From NCBI GenBank assembly GCA_023410025.1, contig JAEYQM010000030.1, positions 1 through 64,000 on the forward strand: 64,000 nt of DNA, written 5' to 3'. Of this stretch, positions 43,411 to 50,898 are shown piece after piece. The first letter of the stretch is position 1, and each line of letters opens with the position of its first letter. Under the pieces are notes generated by a model that saw only the letters and a list, made by a program, of their open reading frames with translations, made no database searches and was not told the origin of the DNA. The position numbers and the translations under genes were made by a program. The stretch is from Bacillota bacterium (GTDB lineage Bacteria > Bacillota_I > Bacilli_A > ML615J-28 > CAG-698).

Positions 43411-43491
43411 TTAATTCACGCTCCTTTTTCTTCCAATGTTCATATCTATCATGATAATAGTAGCGGAACATCGTGTCTAATCTTTCGATCT
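43411..43491 (-). ncRNA. candidate L19 leader (autoregulatory rplS 5' UTR)
   Basis: About 80 bases between the rplS promoter and start. It can form TGTTC...GAACA enclosing CTAT...ATAG (minus-strand GATGTTCCGCTACTATTATC region), a compact bipartite stem. Bacilli have a ribosomal-protein leader upstream of rplS; assignment here rests on position and the dyad, not on a covariance-model search. Confidence 0.5.
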
Positions 43492-43496
43492 ATAAG

Positions 43497-43525
43497 ATTA
43501 TACTATATAAACCAATAAAAGTCAA
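43497..43525 (-). promoter_or_regulatory. promoter of rplS
   Basis: Minus-strand TTGACT (43520-43525), 17-base spacer, TATAAT (43497-43502), just after trmD. Confidence 0.75.
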
Positions 43526-43552
43526 CTTCTGTTTTATTTATATAAACTAAGT

Positions 43553-44281
43553 TTATTTATTAATTTCTTCCTTAATAAGCTTAAGCATCTTTATATCTTC
43601 TTTAGATAATTTTGCTTCATCAATAAGATCTGGTCTTTTAATATATGTCTTCTTTAAGGAAGTATATCTTTTGTATTCAGCAATCCTTTGATGATTTCCT
43701 GATAGTAAAACTTCTGGAACTTCATAGCCATCATATATAGCAGGTTTTGTATATTGAGGATATTCTAGTAATCCATCACTATAACTTTCTTCCATTATCG
43801 ATGAATCATTAATTCCGCCAGGAACCAGTCTACTTACACTATCAATAATAGCTAAGGCAGCAATTTCCCCACCTGTTAAGACATATTCACCAATCGATAT
43901 TTCTTCATCAACATAATTTAATAAACGCTCATCAAATCCTTCATAATGACCACAAATAACAATTAAATGATCCTTCTTGGAAAATTCTTGTGCTTTATGT
44001 TGATTATAGATATTTCCAGCTGGAGTAGTGATGATTTTGTGGGCTTTATTATACCCATCTATACTTTTTAAACAATCAACAATTGGTTGAAGAGTTAGTA
44101 ACATTCCTGCTCCTCCACCATATACCGTATCATCTACTTTTTTATGTTTATTTAAACTAAAAGTTCTAAAATCATGAACTCTAATAGTTACTAATTCTTT
44201 ATCAATTATTCTTTTTATTATTGAAGCATTTATTACCCCTTGAATCATTTCCGGAAATAATGTCAACACATCAATTATCAT
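43553..44281 (-). CDS. trmD: tRNA (guanine-N1)-methyltransferase
   Basis: SPOUT methyltransferase making m1G37, which prevents frameshifting. 242 residues. Seen: IDVLTLFPEM N-terminus, DDTVYGGGAGMLLT, ICGHYEGFDERLL, EEISIGEYVLTGGE (knot region) and the C-terminal domain with LLSGNHQRIAEYK. Start overlaps rimM stop by four bases (ATGA). Confidence 0.96.
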   Translation of the reverse strand: MIIDVLTLFPEMIQGVINASIIKRIIDKELVTIRVHDFRTFSLNKHKKVDDTVYGGGAGMLLTLQPIVDCLKSIDGYNKAHKIITTPAGNIYNQHKAQEFSKKDHLIVICGHYEGFDERLLNYVDEEISIGEYVLTGGEIAALAIIDSVSRLVPGGINDSSIMEESYSDGLLEYPQYTKPAIYDGYEVPEVLLSGNHQRIAEYKRYTSLKKTYIKRPDLIDEAKLSKEDIKMLKLIKEEINK

Positions 44282-44760
44282 AATAATCCCTCAATCGTCT
44301 CTACTATAATTCTATCATCTTTAATTTCTTTAATAAATTCATCAACAAAAGGAATTAAAATTTTTTTCTTATCGTTTCTAGCTTCTAAAATATATCCTTG
44401 AGGAACAACTATCATATCCGTTACTTCTCCTAAATATTCATCATTTGTTGAGTAAAGTTTTAGGCCAACAATATCTTCAATAAAATATTCACCATCTTCT
44501 AAATCTGTTTCTAAATGTTTTGTATAAATATTACATTCAACATATTCTAAAACATCATTAATGTTAGTTTTGTTATTAAATGTAATTAAATCCATATCTT
44601 TATGAACACGATGAGAGTTAATTACTATCTCAATGTCTTTATTATCTTTTTTAATATATAGAGTATTACCTTTTTTGAAGCGATTAAAATCACTTTCTGA
44701 TTTAACCTTTACTTCACCTTTAATACCATGAGTACCTACAATTTTACCAACTAAATACAT
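44278..44760 (-). CDS. rimM: ribosome maturation factor RimM
   Basis: Assembly factor for the 30S head, binding S19. N-terminal beta-barrel (VGKIVGTHGIKGEVKVKSES) and C-terminal PRC-barrel (YFIEDIVGLKLYSTNDEYLGEV). 160 residues from ATG 44760 with GGAGAT; 13 upstream codons are not real. Coupled to trmD. In most Bacilli rimM follows khpA directly; here a metal-resistance pair intervenes. Confidence 0.94.
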   Translation of the reverse strand: MYLVGKIVGTHGIKGEVKVKSESDFNRFKKGNTLYIKKDNKDIEIVINSHRVHKDMDLITFNNKTNINDVLEYVECNIYTKHLETDLEDGEYFIEDIVGLKLYSTNDEYLGEVTDMIVVPQGYILEARNDKKKILIPFVDEFIKEIKDDRIIVETIEGLL

Positions 44761-44788
44761 AAATATCTCCAATCTATTTTTTACTTTC

Positions 44789-44818
44789 AAAAATAACAAG
44801 CAATAGCTTGTTATTTCT
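44789..44818 (-). terminator. terminator of the metal-ATPase gene
   Basis: Minus-strand stem AAATAACAAG-CTATTG-CTTGTTATTT followed by TTG, overlapping the last codons of the ATPase gene. Confidence 0.75.
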
Positions 44819-47153
44819 TAAATTTTGCTGCTCTTAATGAATTTAATATTGCAATTAATGATACACCAACATCAGCAAATATAGCATCCCACATATGTGA
44901 TATTTCTAAAGGAGCTAATATTAACACAAGAGCTTTAATAATTAAAGCAAGACAAATATTTTGAATTACGATTTTTTTTGTCTTTTTTGCAATTTTTATA
45001 GCAAGAGGTATTTTTGTTAGATCATCATCCATCAATACTATATCGGCTACTTTAATAGCGGCATCACTACCAAAACCACCCATAGCTATACCTACATCAG
45101 CACTACTTAATACTGGGGCATCATTAACACCATCACCAATAAATATTTGTTTTCTATTATCATCCTTACGAAGTTTTCGTAATTTTTTAACCTTATCTAC
45201 AGGCATCATCTCATAATATACATCATTTATACCTAAATCACTTGCTACTTTTTTTGCAACATTTTCCTTATCACCAGTAATCATAGCAACATTAATTTTC
45301 ATTTTTTGTAATTCTTTGATTACATCTTTAGCTTCAGGTTTTATAATATCGCGAATTATAATATATCCTACATATTCTAAATTCTTGGCAACATATACAA
45401 CAACTCCATCAGTATCAATTGATGGAACTTTAATTTTAAGTTTTGCCATAAAATTATCATTCCCAACAGAAATGTCGTCATCGTCTAAATATATTCTTGC
45501 ACCTAGTCTAGTTGACTTAGCATGAATTTTAATTTTTTCTTCTTCAATATTATCTTTACCATATTCATTTACAATTGATTTTGCTATCGGATGGCTACTA
45601 ATTGTTTCACAATGAGCAGCAAGCCTTAATACATCCTCATCATTTTCACTAACAACTTGTTCGACACTAAATTCACCCTTAGTAAGAGTTCCAGTTTTAT
45701 CAAAAACAGCTGAACCAACATTTGATAATGCTTCAAGATAATTACTTCCTTTAACTAAGATACCATGTTTACTTGCTCCACCAATTCCTCCAAAAAATCC
45801 TAAAGGAATTGAAATTACTAAGGCACATGGACATGATGCAACTAAGAATATCATCGAAGCATAAATTGTTACTTTAAAATCATCCCATGTTGGTGCAATT
45901 TTAAGAAGTGGTGATAATGCCCACAAAAGTGCCATAATTACAATAGTTGGTGTATAATACTTCGCAAGTTTTGTAACTAATGTTTCTGTTTTTGCTTTTA
46001 AACTACTTGCATTTTCTACCATTTGTAATATTTGTGATAAAGTTGAATCATTATAAATTTTTTCCACTTTAATTGTTAGTGTACCATTGGTATTAATTGA
46101 ACCAGATATTACTTGGCTACCAACACTTACATCAATATATTTTGTTTCACCAGTTAAACTTGATACATCAAGTGAGGCCTCTCCCGTCAAAACGACACCA
46201 TCTAAAGGTATTCTTTCTCCTGTTTTTACTAAAATGATATCTCCAACCACTATTTCAAGTGGATCAACTTCAATGCTTTCCCCATTTATTAAAAGCCTTG
46301 CATGAGTAGGTTGAATATCTAATAAAGAGGAAATTGACTTTCTTGTTTTATTAACTGCATTTTCTTGTAATAATTCGCCAATTTTATAAAAAATCATTAC
46401 TGATACAGCTTCTTCATAATAACCAATTCCTAAAGCAACTAAAGTTGCCAGTGTCATTAAAAATTTTTCATCAAATAGTCTTCCATTAACGATATTTTTA
46501 AATGCACCTGTTATTACATCTTTTCCTAAAAGGGCATAGGCTATCAAATAAAAGGCAATAACAAAAACATCAGGAATTTTAATATCCCAAAATTCTAACA
46601 ATGAGAACTTAACAATTACACCAAGTAAGAATAAAGCTGTCCCAATTATAAATGAAAACTTATCCCACCCAGAAATTTTAATATTATCATGTTCTCTTTT
46701 TTTATGTTCAAGATTAGTTCTAACTTTAATACCATTGTCGACACTTGATGCAATTGTCTGAACACTACTCATTAAGTTATCCACATTTGCAAGATCATCA
46801 GTTTCGATAATAAAACGAGAAGTTGCAAAGTCAACAACGATAAATTTATGTTTAATCGTTCTTTTAGCAATCCTTTCAATTTTACCAGCACAATTAGCAC
46901 AATCTAAGCCATCAAGAATAAAAACTTTACGAACTGAAGTTGTCGATTTTAAATCATTAAATAAAACACCATTACTTGTTAATATATCTTCAATTCTATA
47001 TAATGTATCATCATTATCAATACTAAAACTAAGAACCAAAGAAGATCTGTTTAGTTCATAATCTAAGTTTGGAAAAACATTAGAAAAATCATTCTCTAAT
47101 TTATCTAAAACTTGGGTGTTTTTTAGCCCACTTAAAATATATTCCCTTTTCAT
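44811..47153 (-). CDS. cadA: heavy-metal P-type ATPase (Zn/Cd/Pb efflux type)
   Basis: P1B-type efflux pump, 780 residues. A degenerate N-terminal HMA-like region without CxxC is followed by an HMA domain with DCANC (about 80-84). Then membrane helices, the metal-binding CPC motif in VASCPCALVIS, phosphorylation motif DKTGTLTKG, the HP dipeptide (ISSHPIAKS) and GDGVNDAPVL. The CPC plus DCANC pattern and the adjacent ArsR/CadC-like repressor fit Zn/Cd/Pb; copper is less likely. ATG overlaps the arsR-type stop by four bases. Confidence 0.92.
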   Translation of the reverse strand: MKREYILSGLKNTQVLDKLENDFSNVFPNLDYELNRSSLVLSFSIDNDDTLYRIEDILTSNGVLFNDLKSTTSVRKVFILDGLDCANCAGKIERIAKRTIKHKFIVVDFATSRFIIETDDLANVDNLMSSVQTIASSVDNGIKVRTNLEHKKREHDNIKISGWDKFSFIIGTALFLLGVIVKFSLLEFWDIKIPDVFVIAFYLIAYALLGKDVITGAFKNIVNGRLFDEKFLMTLATLVALGIGYYEEAVSVMIFYKIGELLQENAVNKTRKSISSLLDIQPTHARLLINGESIEVDPLEIVVGDIILVKTGERIPLDGVVLTGEASLDVSSLTGETKYIDVSVGSQVISGSINTNGTLTIKVEKIYNDSTLSQILQMVENASSLKAKTETLVTKLAKYYTPTIVIMALLWALSPLLKIAPTWDDFKVTIYASMIFLVASCPCALVISIPLGFFGGIGGASKHGILVKGSNYLEALSNVGSAVFDKTGTLTKGEFSVEQVVSENDEDVLRLAAHCETISSHPIAKSIVNEYGKDNIEEEKIKIHAKSTRLGARIYLDDDDISVGNDNFMAKLKIKVPSIDTDGVVVYVAKNLEYVGYIIIRDIIKPEAKDVIKELQKMKINVAMITGDKENVAKKVASDLGINDVYYEMMPVDKVKKLRKLRKDDNRKQIFIGDGVNDAPVLSSADVGIAMGGFGSDAAIKVADIVLMDDDLTKIPLAIKIAKKTKKIVIQNICLALIIKALVLILAPLEISHMWDAIFADVGVSLIAILNSLRAAKFKK

Positions 47154-47440
47154 TCTTCTCCCCTACAGTCATTTATATGTTTACTAACTTGGTCAATAAT
47201 CATCTTAACATGACTATCACTTATATAATATAATCTTTCTTTTCCAATTTGGTTAAATCTAACAATATCAGCATCTCTTAAAATTTTCAACTGATGTGAT
47301 ACAGCTGATTGACTAATACCAGTATCTTTACAAATACAGTTAACATTTTTAGATTCATTAAAAATAGAATCGATTATTGCTAACCTAGTCTCATCTCCGA
47401 GTGCTTTAAAAATTGAAACACTTTTATCTTTATTAATCAT
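47150..47440 (-). CDS. ArsR/SmtB-family metal-responsive repressor
   Basis: A 96-residue winged-helix repressor: FKALGDETRLAIIDSI, then NCICKDTGISQSAVSHQLKIL recognition region and the wing IGKERLYYIS. Both possible metal sites are represented: the alpha-3 Cys pair (NCIC, as in CadC) and the alpha-5 DxH...H pattern (SDSHVKMIIDQVSKHIND, as in SmtB/CzrA). It should derepress the downstream ATPase gene when Zn or Cd binds. First gene of the two-gene cassette. Confidence 0.9.
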   Translation of the reverse strand: MINKDKSVSIFKALGDETRLAIIDSIFNESKNVNCICKDTGISQSAVSHQLKILRDADIVRFNQIGKERLYYISDSHVKMIIDQVSKHINDCRGEE

Positions 47441-47470
47441 AATGCCCCCATATATGAATAGATACTCATA

Positions 47471-47504
47471 TGAATATTATACATTCATTATAATTATATG
47501 TCAA
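47471..47504 (-). promoter_or_regulatory. promoter and operator of the arsR-cadA cassette
   Basis: A consensus promoter, minus-strand TTGACA (47499-47504), 17-base spacer, TATAAT (47476-47481). The inverted repeat TGAAT-N7-ATTCA (47471-47487) covers the -10, as expected for an ArsR-family operator. A direct repeat of ATTCATAT continues downstream. Confidence 0.75.
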
Positions 47505-47529
47505 CACAATAAAGATTTATAATTTTATA

Positions 47530-47560
47530 TCAAAAAAAAATAGGCATAGCCTATTTTTTA
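47530..47560 (-). terminator. terminator after khpA
   Basis: Minus-strand AAAAATAGGC-TAT-GCCTATTTTT followed by further T residues, ending the rpsP-khpA transcript ahead of the metal cassette. Confidence 0.85.
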
Positions 47561-47809
47561 AAAAGCATCAATTGAAATTTCGATTCTTTTGCCTTCACGT
47601 GCAGCACAAGCAAAAGCAATTGTTCTAATGGCATTTGCAACACGGCCTTTTTTTCCAATAACTCTACCTAAATCGGCTTGATTAACCATTACTTGTAAAG
47701 TGATTGATTCAGCTTCTTCAGAAAATATCTTAACTTTTACTTCATTAGGATAAATCACTAACGGAGCAATTAAATCTGTTAAGAATTTCTCGTAATTAAT
47801 TCCAGCCAT
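47558..47809 (-). CDS. khpA: KH-domain RNA-binding protein KhpA
   Basis: Small RNA-binding protein (YlqC), about 83 residues, one KH domain with the GxxG loop in VIGKKGRVANAIR. Partners with KhpB/Jag in cell-division and elongation control in other Firmicutes. GTG 47818 and ATG 47815 lie within the ribosome binding site AGGTGATG; ATG 47809 is preferred. Follows rpsP by nine bases. Confidence 0.92.
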   Translation of the reverse strand: MAGINYEKFLTDLIAPLVIYPNEVKVKIFSEEAESITLQVMVNQADLGRVIGKKGRVANAIRTIAFACAAREGKRIEISIDAF

Positions 47810-47818
47810 TAGCATCAC

Positions 47819-48079
47819 CTACTTTTTATTTGTAAACTTGTCAGTAATGCCTAATTTATTGAATAACGCTTTAACAGTGTCAGTTGGTTGTGCACCATTT
47901 GTTAACCAGTTTAATGCTTTTTCTTCATCAATTTTAACTTGGTTTTCTTTCATAAGTGGATGATATGTTCCAATTACTTCTAAGAATTGACCATCACGAG
48001 GACTTCTTGAATCAGCAGCAACTACACGGTAGAATGGGCGTTTATGTGAACCAAATCTTTGTAATCTAATTTTTACCAT
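47819..48079 (-). CDS. rpsP: 30S ribosomal protein S16
   Basis: Small-subunit protein, 86 residues: VKIRLQRFGSHKRPFYRVVAADSRSPRDG is the classic N-terminus, followed by IGTYHPL and the GAQPTDTVKALF segment. AAAGGAG precedes the ATG. First gene of the rpsP-khpA unit, with its own strong promoter. Confidence 0.97.
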   Translation of the reverse strand: MVKIRLQRFGSHKRPFYRVVAADSRSPRDGQFLEVIGTYHPLMKENQVKIDEEKALNWLTNGAQPTDTVKALFNKLGITDKFTNKK

Positions 48080-48103
48080 ATTAATAATCTCCTTTTTAAG
48101 AAC

Positions 48104-48132
48104 ATTATACTCTATTTAAAAAATGCTGTCAA
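48104..48132 (-). promoter_or_regulatory. promoter of rpsP-khpA
   Basis: Minus-strand TTGACA (48127-48132), 17-base spacer, TATAAT (48104-48109). The -35 lies inside the 3' arm of the preceding terminator. Confidence 0.8.
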
Positions 48133-48150
48133 GTATTTTTTCTTGACAGC
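48124..48150 (-). terminator. terminator of ylbD-ylbE
   Basis: Minus-strand stem GCTGTCAAG / CTTGACAGC followed by ATTTTTT, directly after the ylbE stop codon. Confidence 0.85.
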
Positions 48151-48151
48151 G

Positions 48152-48379
48152 TTAATTTTTATTCATATATTTCATCAGGGCATTTGCAAAATTGATTTGA
48201 TTTTGGAGTTTTTCAAGTTTATCCCTTGTTGTTAACTTCAAAGCTTTTTTAACTTCACTTTCAAATAAAGAGTAATTTTTAGGATCATCATCTAGATATT
48301 GATACCATTTCGGATGATATCGTAAATAATTTAGATACCCTTCATTTTCATACAGTTTTTCTAGTATTTTTCTATCCAT
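48152..48379 (-). CDS. ylbE: YlbE-like protein
   Basis: A 75-residue protein with the YlbE pattern: YLNYLRYHPKWYQYLDDDP followed by a basic helical tail ending in NALMKYM. Function unknown; in Bacillus it sits beside ylbD among sporulation-linked genes. Starts one base after the ylbD stop. Confidence 0.82.
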   Translation of the reverse strand: MDRKILEKLYENEGYLNYLRYHPKWYQYLDDDPKNYSLFESEVKKALKLTTRDKLEKLQNQINFANALMKYMNKN

Positions 48380-48733
48380 CTAATCCCACCAGTCTGAATA
48401 CAGACTGCTTACTTGTGGTAGTTTTGGTGTTTTTCCACCTGTAAATGTTTGGGCTATTTGGATAACTTTTTGAGCTGTATTTAAAGTTCTATTTAATGAA
48501 TCAGGATTAATCTTTTGAATATGACCAACAATGCTTTTAATACTATCTATATTAAGCGGTTCTTTAGTTTCTTGTTGGACAACTTTTTGGAATTTACCCC
48601 AATCACTGTGTTCCCCATATAGAACCCATTCCTCATATATATTTTGCCAAGTTGTTTTACCACTTTTTACTTCATCTCGTAGTAATGGATATTTATTTAC
48701 AAATGCACGAAACTCATCCATACGTGATTCCAT
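48380..48733 (-). CDS. ylbD: YlbD-like spore coat protein
   Basis: A 117-residue protein matching the YlbD coat-protein family: FRAFVNKYPLLRDEVKSGKTTWQNIYEEWVLYGE and the WGKFQKVV block, with the C-terminal Trp-rich YSDWWD. Structural spore-coat component in Bacillus. GGAGGG precedes ATG 48733. An 8-bp inverted repeat (TTATAGTT...AACTATAA, 48747-48770) precedes the gene. Confidence 0.85.
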   Translation of the reverse strand: MESRMDEFRAFVNKYPLLRDEVKSGKTTWQNIYEEWVLYGEHSDWGKFQKVVQQETKEPLNIDSIKSIVGHIQKINPDSLNRTLNTAQKVIQIAQTFTGGKTPKLPQVSSLYSDWWD

Positions 48734-48778
48734 ATTATCCCTCCTGTTATAGTTTATTATCTAACTATAAATTTGGTG

Positions 48779-49231
48779 CTAGTTTATTTCAATAATATTA
48801 ATAAACCCTTCTTCATAAACAGGAACTTGAATCTTTTTACTATATAAACTACATACTTCAACTGGTAGATATAATTCTTCTTTATTTAAATTTCTAATTT
48901 CTACTCTTTTTTTACAAATATCAACTGGAACGTTAAAATAATAAGCAACTACTTCAAAATCATTATAATAGGCTCTAATTTCGTCTATATTCGATTTTCG
49001 TACCATATAATCAATATTTGTAGCATCCAAAATTACATCTATTCCTTGAGCCAAATAATGAGCGCATAGTCTATAAACTTCCGGAAATACCTTTGCTTCA
49101 TTTATTCCTGGATTATCTTTTCTGATCTTATCACTCGAAACTATAATTGCATTATTTTTATTTGATAAGACTTTTGAATATGTACTTTTTCCACTTCCAG
49201 GGATCCCTATTAGCATATGTAGATTTGTCAT
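48779..49231 (-). CDS. P-loop ATP/GTP-binding kinase-like protein (AAA_33 type)
   Basis: A 150-residue protein with Walker A GIPGSGKST at 9-17, VSSDKIRKDN (substrate-binding DxxR region), and ILDATNID (Walker B-like). This is the layout of the small polynucleotide-kinase/zeta-toxin-like kinase group. Substrate unknown; no antitoxin-like gene is next to it. Lies seven bases after rsuA, so probably co-transcribed. Confidence 0.82.
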   Translation of the reverse strand: MTNLHMLIGIPGSGKSTYSKVLSNKNNAIIVSSDKIRKDNPGINEAKVFPEVYRLCAHYLAQGIDVILDATNIDYMVRKSNIDEIRAYYNDFEVVAYYFNVPVDICKKRVEIRNLNKEELYLPVEVCSLYSKKIQVPVYEEGFINIIEIN

Positions 49232-49238
49232 TCTTACC

Positions 49239-49940
49239 TCATTTTTTTAATAATAATATTTCTTCTTGTGTTAATGGTCGATATTGCCCTGGTTGTAAAC
49301 TATCATCTAAAATTACTTCACCTATAGCTAGGCGCTTTAAATATAACACTTCATTATCAATGGCGTAAAACATTCTTTTTACTTGGTGAAATTTGCCTTC
49401 AGTTATATAAACATGATATTCATAATCAGATATCTTTTCTAACCTTGCCTTCTCAGTTATAAAAGTTTCCCCATCACCATCTTTTATTTCAAGTCCATTT
49501 TCAAATTTATATTTATTTTCTTCATTAACAATTTCTTTGGATTTCACCAAATATTTTTTAAATACTTTGTTTTTTGGTGCAGTTACTAAATGAGAAAACT
49601 CTCCATTGTTAGTAAGAATAACTAATCCTTCCGTATCCTTATCAAGTCTACCAACTGGAAAAATTTCTTTTTTCTCATCAATTAATTGAACAACTGTCTT
49701 CGATAACTTATCAGTTGTAGCACAAATATATCCTGCTGGTTTATTCAACATATAGTAAACAAACTCACGATATTCTAACAAATTATCATTATAGTATATC
49801 AAATCTTTTTCTTCATTGATATAATGATCTTTTTTTCTTACAACCATATCATTAACTTTTATAAACCCTTTTGATATCAAATCTCTAACTTCATTTCTTG
49901 ATAAATCAAGGGCTTTTGATAAATATTTATCTAAACGCAT
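49239..49940 (-). CDS. rsuA: 16S rRNA pseudouridine synthase (RsuA family)
   Basis: Rsu/RluB-type enzyme, 233 residues: N-terminal S4 RNA-binding domain (MRLDKYLSKALDLSRNEVRDLI), then the catalytic domain with YMLNKPAGYICATTD and the active-site VGRLDKDTEGLVILTNNG (catalytic Asp in RLDKDT). Likely modifies U516 of 16S rRNA; RluB-type specificity cannot be excluded. AAGGTGAG precedes the ATG. Confidence 0.9.
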   Translation of the reverse strand: MRLDKYLSKALDLSRNEVRDLISKGFIKVNDMVVRKKDHYINEEKDLIYYNDNLLEYREFVYYMLNKPAGYICATTDKLSKTVVQLIDEKKEIFPVGRLDKDTEGLVILTNNGEFSHLVTAPKNKVFKKYLVKSKEIVNEENKYKFENGLEIKDGDGETFITEKARLEKISDYEYHVYITEGKFHQVKRMFYAIDNEVLYLKRLAIGEVILDDSLQPGQYRPLTQEEILLLKK

Positions 49941-49948
49941 ATCTTCTC

Positions 49949-49976
49949 ACCTTTTATATACTTTTTTCATAATATA
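49949..49976 (+). promoter_or_regulatory. sigma-K-type promoter of the Met/Gln-repeat gene
   Basis: AC (49949-49950), 17-base spacer, CATAATATA (49968-49976), followed after eight bases by the GGAAGG ribosome binding site. Confidence 0.55.
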
Positions 49977-49996
49977 CATTGAAAGGAAGGTATATT

Positions 49997-50308
49997 ATGT
50001 TTAAAAAGAATCCATTCAGCCAAGAAAGAATGAATCCTGATTTCCATCAAATGAACCCTCAATATATGCAAATGCAACCAATGCAACAAATGCAACCAAT
50101 GCAACCGATGCAACAAATGCAACCGATGCAACAAGATATGGGACCAGGTTTCCAAATGAATAGAGTCCAATATGAAATTATGGAAAACCGTCGCAGACTT
50201 AATAATCTAGCAAAAAGAGTATCAAGAATTGAATCTTATTTAAGAATTAAAGATTCTCCAGAATACGGATATATTGAAGAGGAAAAACCTAATCAATTCT
50301 CATATTAG
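49997..50308 (+). CDS. Met/Gln/Pro-repeat protein, probable spore-associated
   Basis: A 103-residue protein: basic N-terminus, tandem Met-Gln-Pro / Met-Gln-Gln triplets (about 24-46), and a C-terminal basic coiled coil (YEIMENRRRLNNLAKRVSRIESYLR) followed by an acidic tail. Family not recognised, but small Bacillus spore proteins often join low-complexity repeats to such a helix. The CATAnnnTA promoter element supports mother-cell expression. ATG 49997 with GAAAGGAAGG is preferred. Its last nine bases overlap the convergent UPF0223 gene. Confidence 0.72.
   Translation: MFKKNPFSQERMNPDFHQMNPQYMQMQPMQQMQPMQPMQQMQPMQQDMGPGFQMNRVQYEIMENRRRLNNLAKRVSRIESYLRIKDSPEYGYIEEEKPNQFSY
50072..50134 (+). 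repeat. 9-bp in-frame tandem repeat
   Basis: Seven units of ATGCAACCA/G or ATGCAACAA (Met-Gln-Pro or Met-Gln-Gln), preceded by one ATGCAA. In-frame units could expand or contract without a frameshift. Confidence 0.9.
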
Positions 50309-50554
50309 ATTTTTCATTGTATGATAAATAGAAACACGAGATTTTTCGTATAGCATCTTATCATATTTTTTTTCTAAAGCTTTATTTTTTAAAATATTTC
50401 TATAAACGACATAACTATCAATAAGTTTTTGTTTACTTACTTTATTATATTTACTTTGTTCAATCAACTTAAAGAATTCAAAAATCTTTATAATTTCTGA
50501 AACATTAAACATATCATAATCGATATTATATTCATAATTTTGTTCTTTTTCCAT
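50300..50554 (-). CDS. UPF0223 family protein
   Basis: An 84-residue helical protein with the UPF0223 (YktA) pattern: YNIDYDMFNVSEIIKIFEFFKLIEQ, then LIDSYVVYRNIL and the C-terminal EKSRVSIYHTMK. Function unknown. Convergent with the preceding gene, overlapping by nine bases. Confidence 0.75.
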   Translation of the reverse strand: MEKEQNYEYNIDYDMFNVSEIIKIFEFFKLIEQSKYNKVSKQKLIDSYVVYRNILKNKALEKKYDKMLYEKSRVSIYHTMKNLI

Positions 50555-50641
50555 TTTATCACCTTGAATAAGTATACCATATAAAAGTAAAATAATAAAG
50601 AAATATAATGGGTAAATATACTAGCAAATTAATTAAAAATA

Positions 50642-50650
50642 CATAATATA
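50642..50650 (+). promoter_or_regulatory. CATAnnnTA element of the yjcZ-like gene
   Basis: CATAATATA, identical to the -10-like element of two other sporulation genes in this window, 21 bases before the start codon. No AC at the usual spacing, so only the -10 half is supported. Confidence 0.4.
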
Positions 50651-50671
50651 GTGTCGAGAGGAGGTTTCATT

Positions 50672-50818
50672 ATGTACGGATATCAAGGCTATTATGGTTG
50701 TCAATCAGGCTATGGCTGCGGAACAGGCGTAGGTACAGGTGCAGGCTATGCATTAATTCTTGTATTATTCATTTTACTTGTTATTATTGGTTCAGCATGG
50801 AATAATTTCAGATGTTAG
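50672..50818 (+). CDS. YjcZ-family sporulation miniprotein
   Basis: A 48-residue protein. N-terminal Gly/Tyr/Cys-rich part (MYGYQGYYGCQSGYGCG) and a C-terminal membrane helix (YALILVLFILLVIIGSAW). This is the hallmark of the YjcZ/YuzJ family of small sporulation membrane proteins. A strong GAGGAGG precedes the ATG, a terminator follows, and the upstream CATAATATA is consistent with late mother-cell expression. Confidence 0.88.
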   Translation: MYGYQGYYGCQSGYGCGTGVGTGAGYALILVLFILLVIIGSAWNNFRC

Positions 50819-50822
50819 TTGA

Positions 50823-50846
50823 AAGGGAGCAAAAGCTCCTTTTTTC
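50823..50846 (+). terminator. terminator of the yjcZ-like gene
   Basis: Stem AGGGAGC-AAAA-GCTCCTT followed by T residues. Confidence 0.8.
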
Positions 50847-50853
50847 ATTTAAC

Positions 50854-50882
50854 TTGAATATATTATAAGATTATGGTATTAT
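50854..50882 (+). promoter_or_regulatory. promoter of def
   Basis: TTGAAT (50854-50859), 17-base spacer, TATTAT (50877-50882). Confidence 0.5.
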
Positions 50883-50898
50883 CTATTTGGTGAAAAAA

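Noticed and set aside
50066..50134. Tandem repeats as a possible CRISPR array
   Set aside because: The units are 9 bp, in frame, and have no spacers; no cas gene is present.
49967..50170. His/Leu-repeat minus-strand frame
   Set aside because: Antisense of the Met-Gln-Pro repeat gene, which has the ribosome binding site and promoter element.
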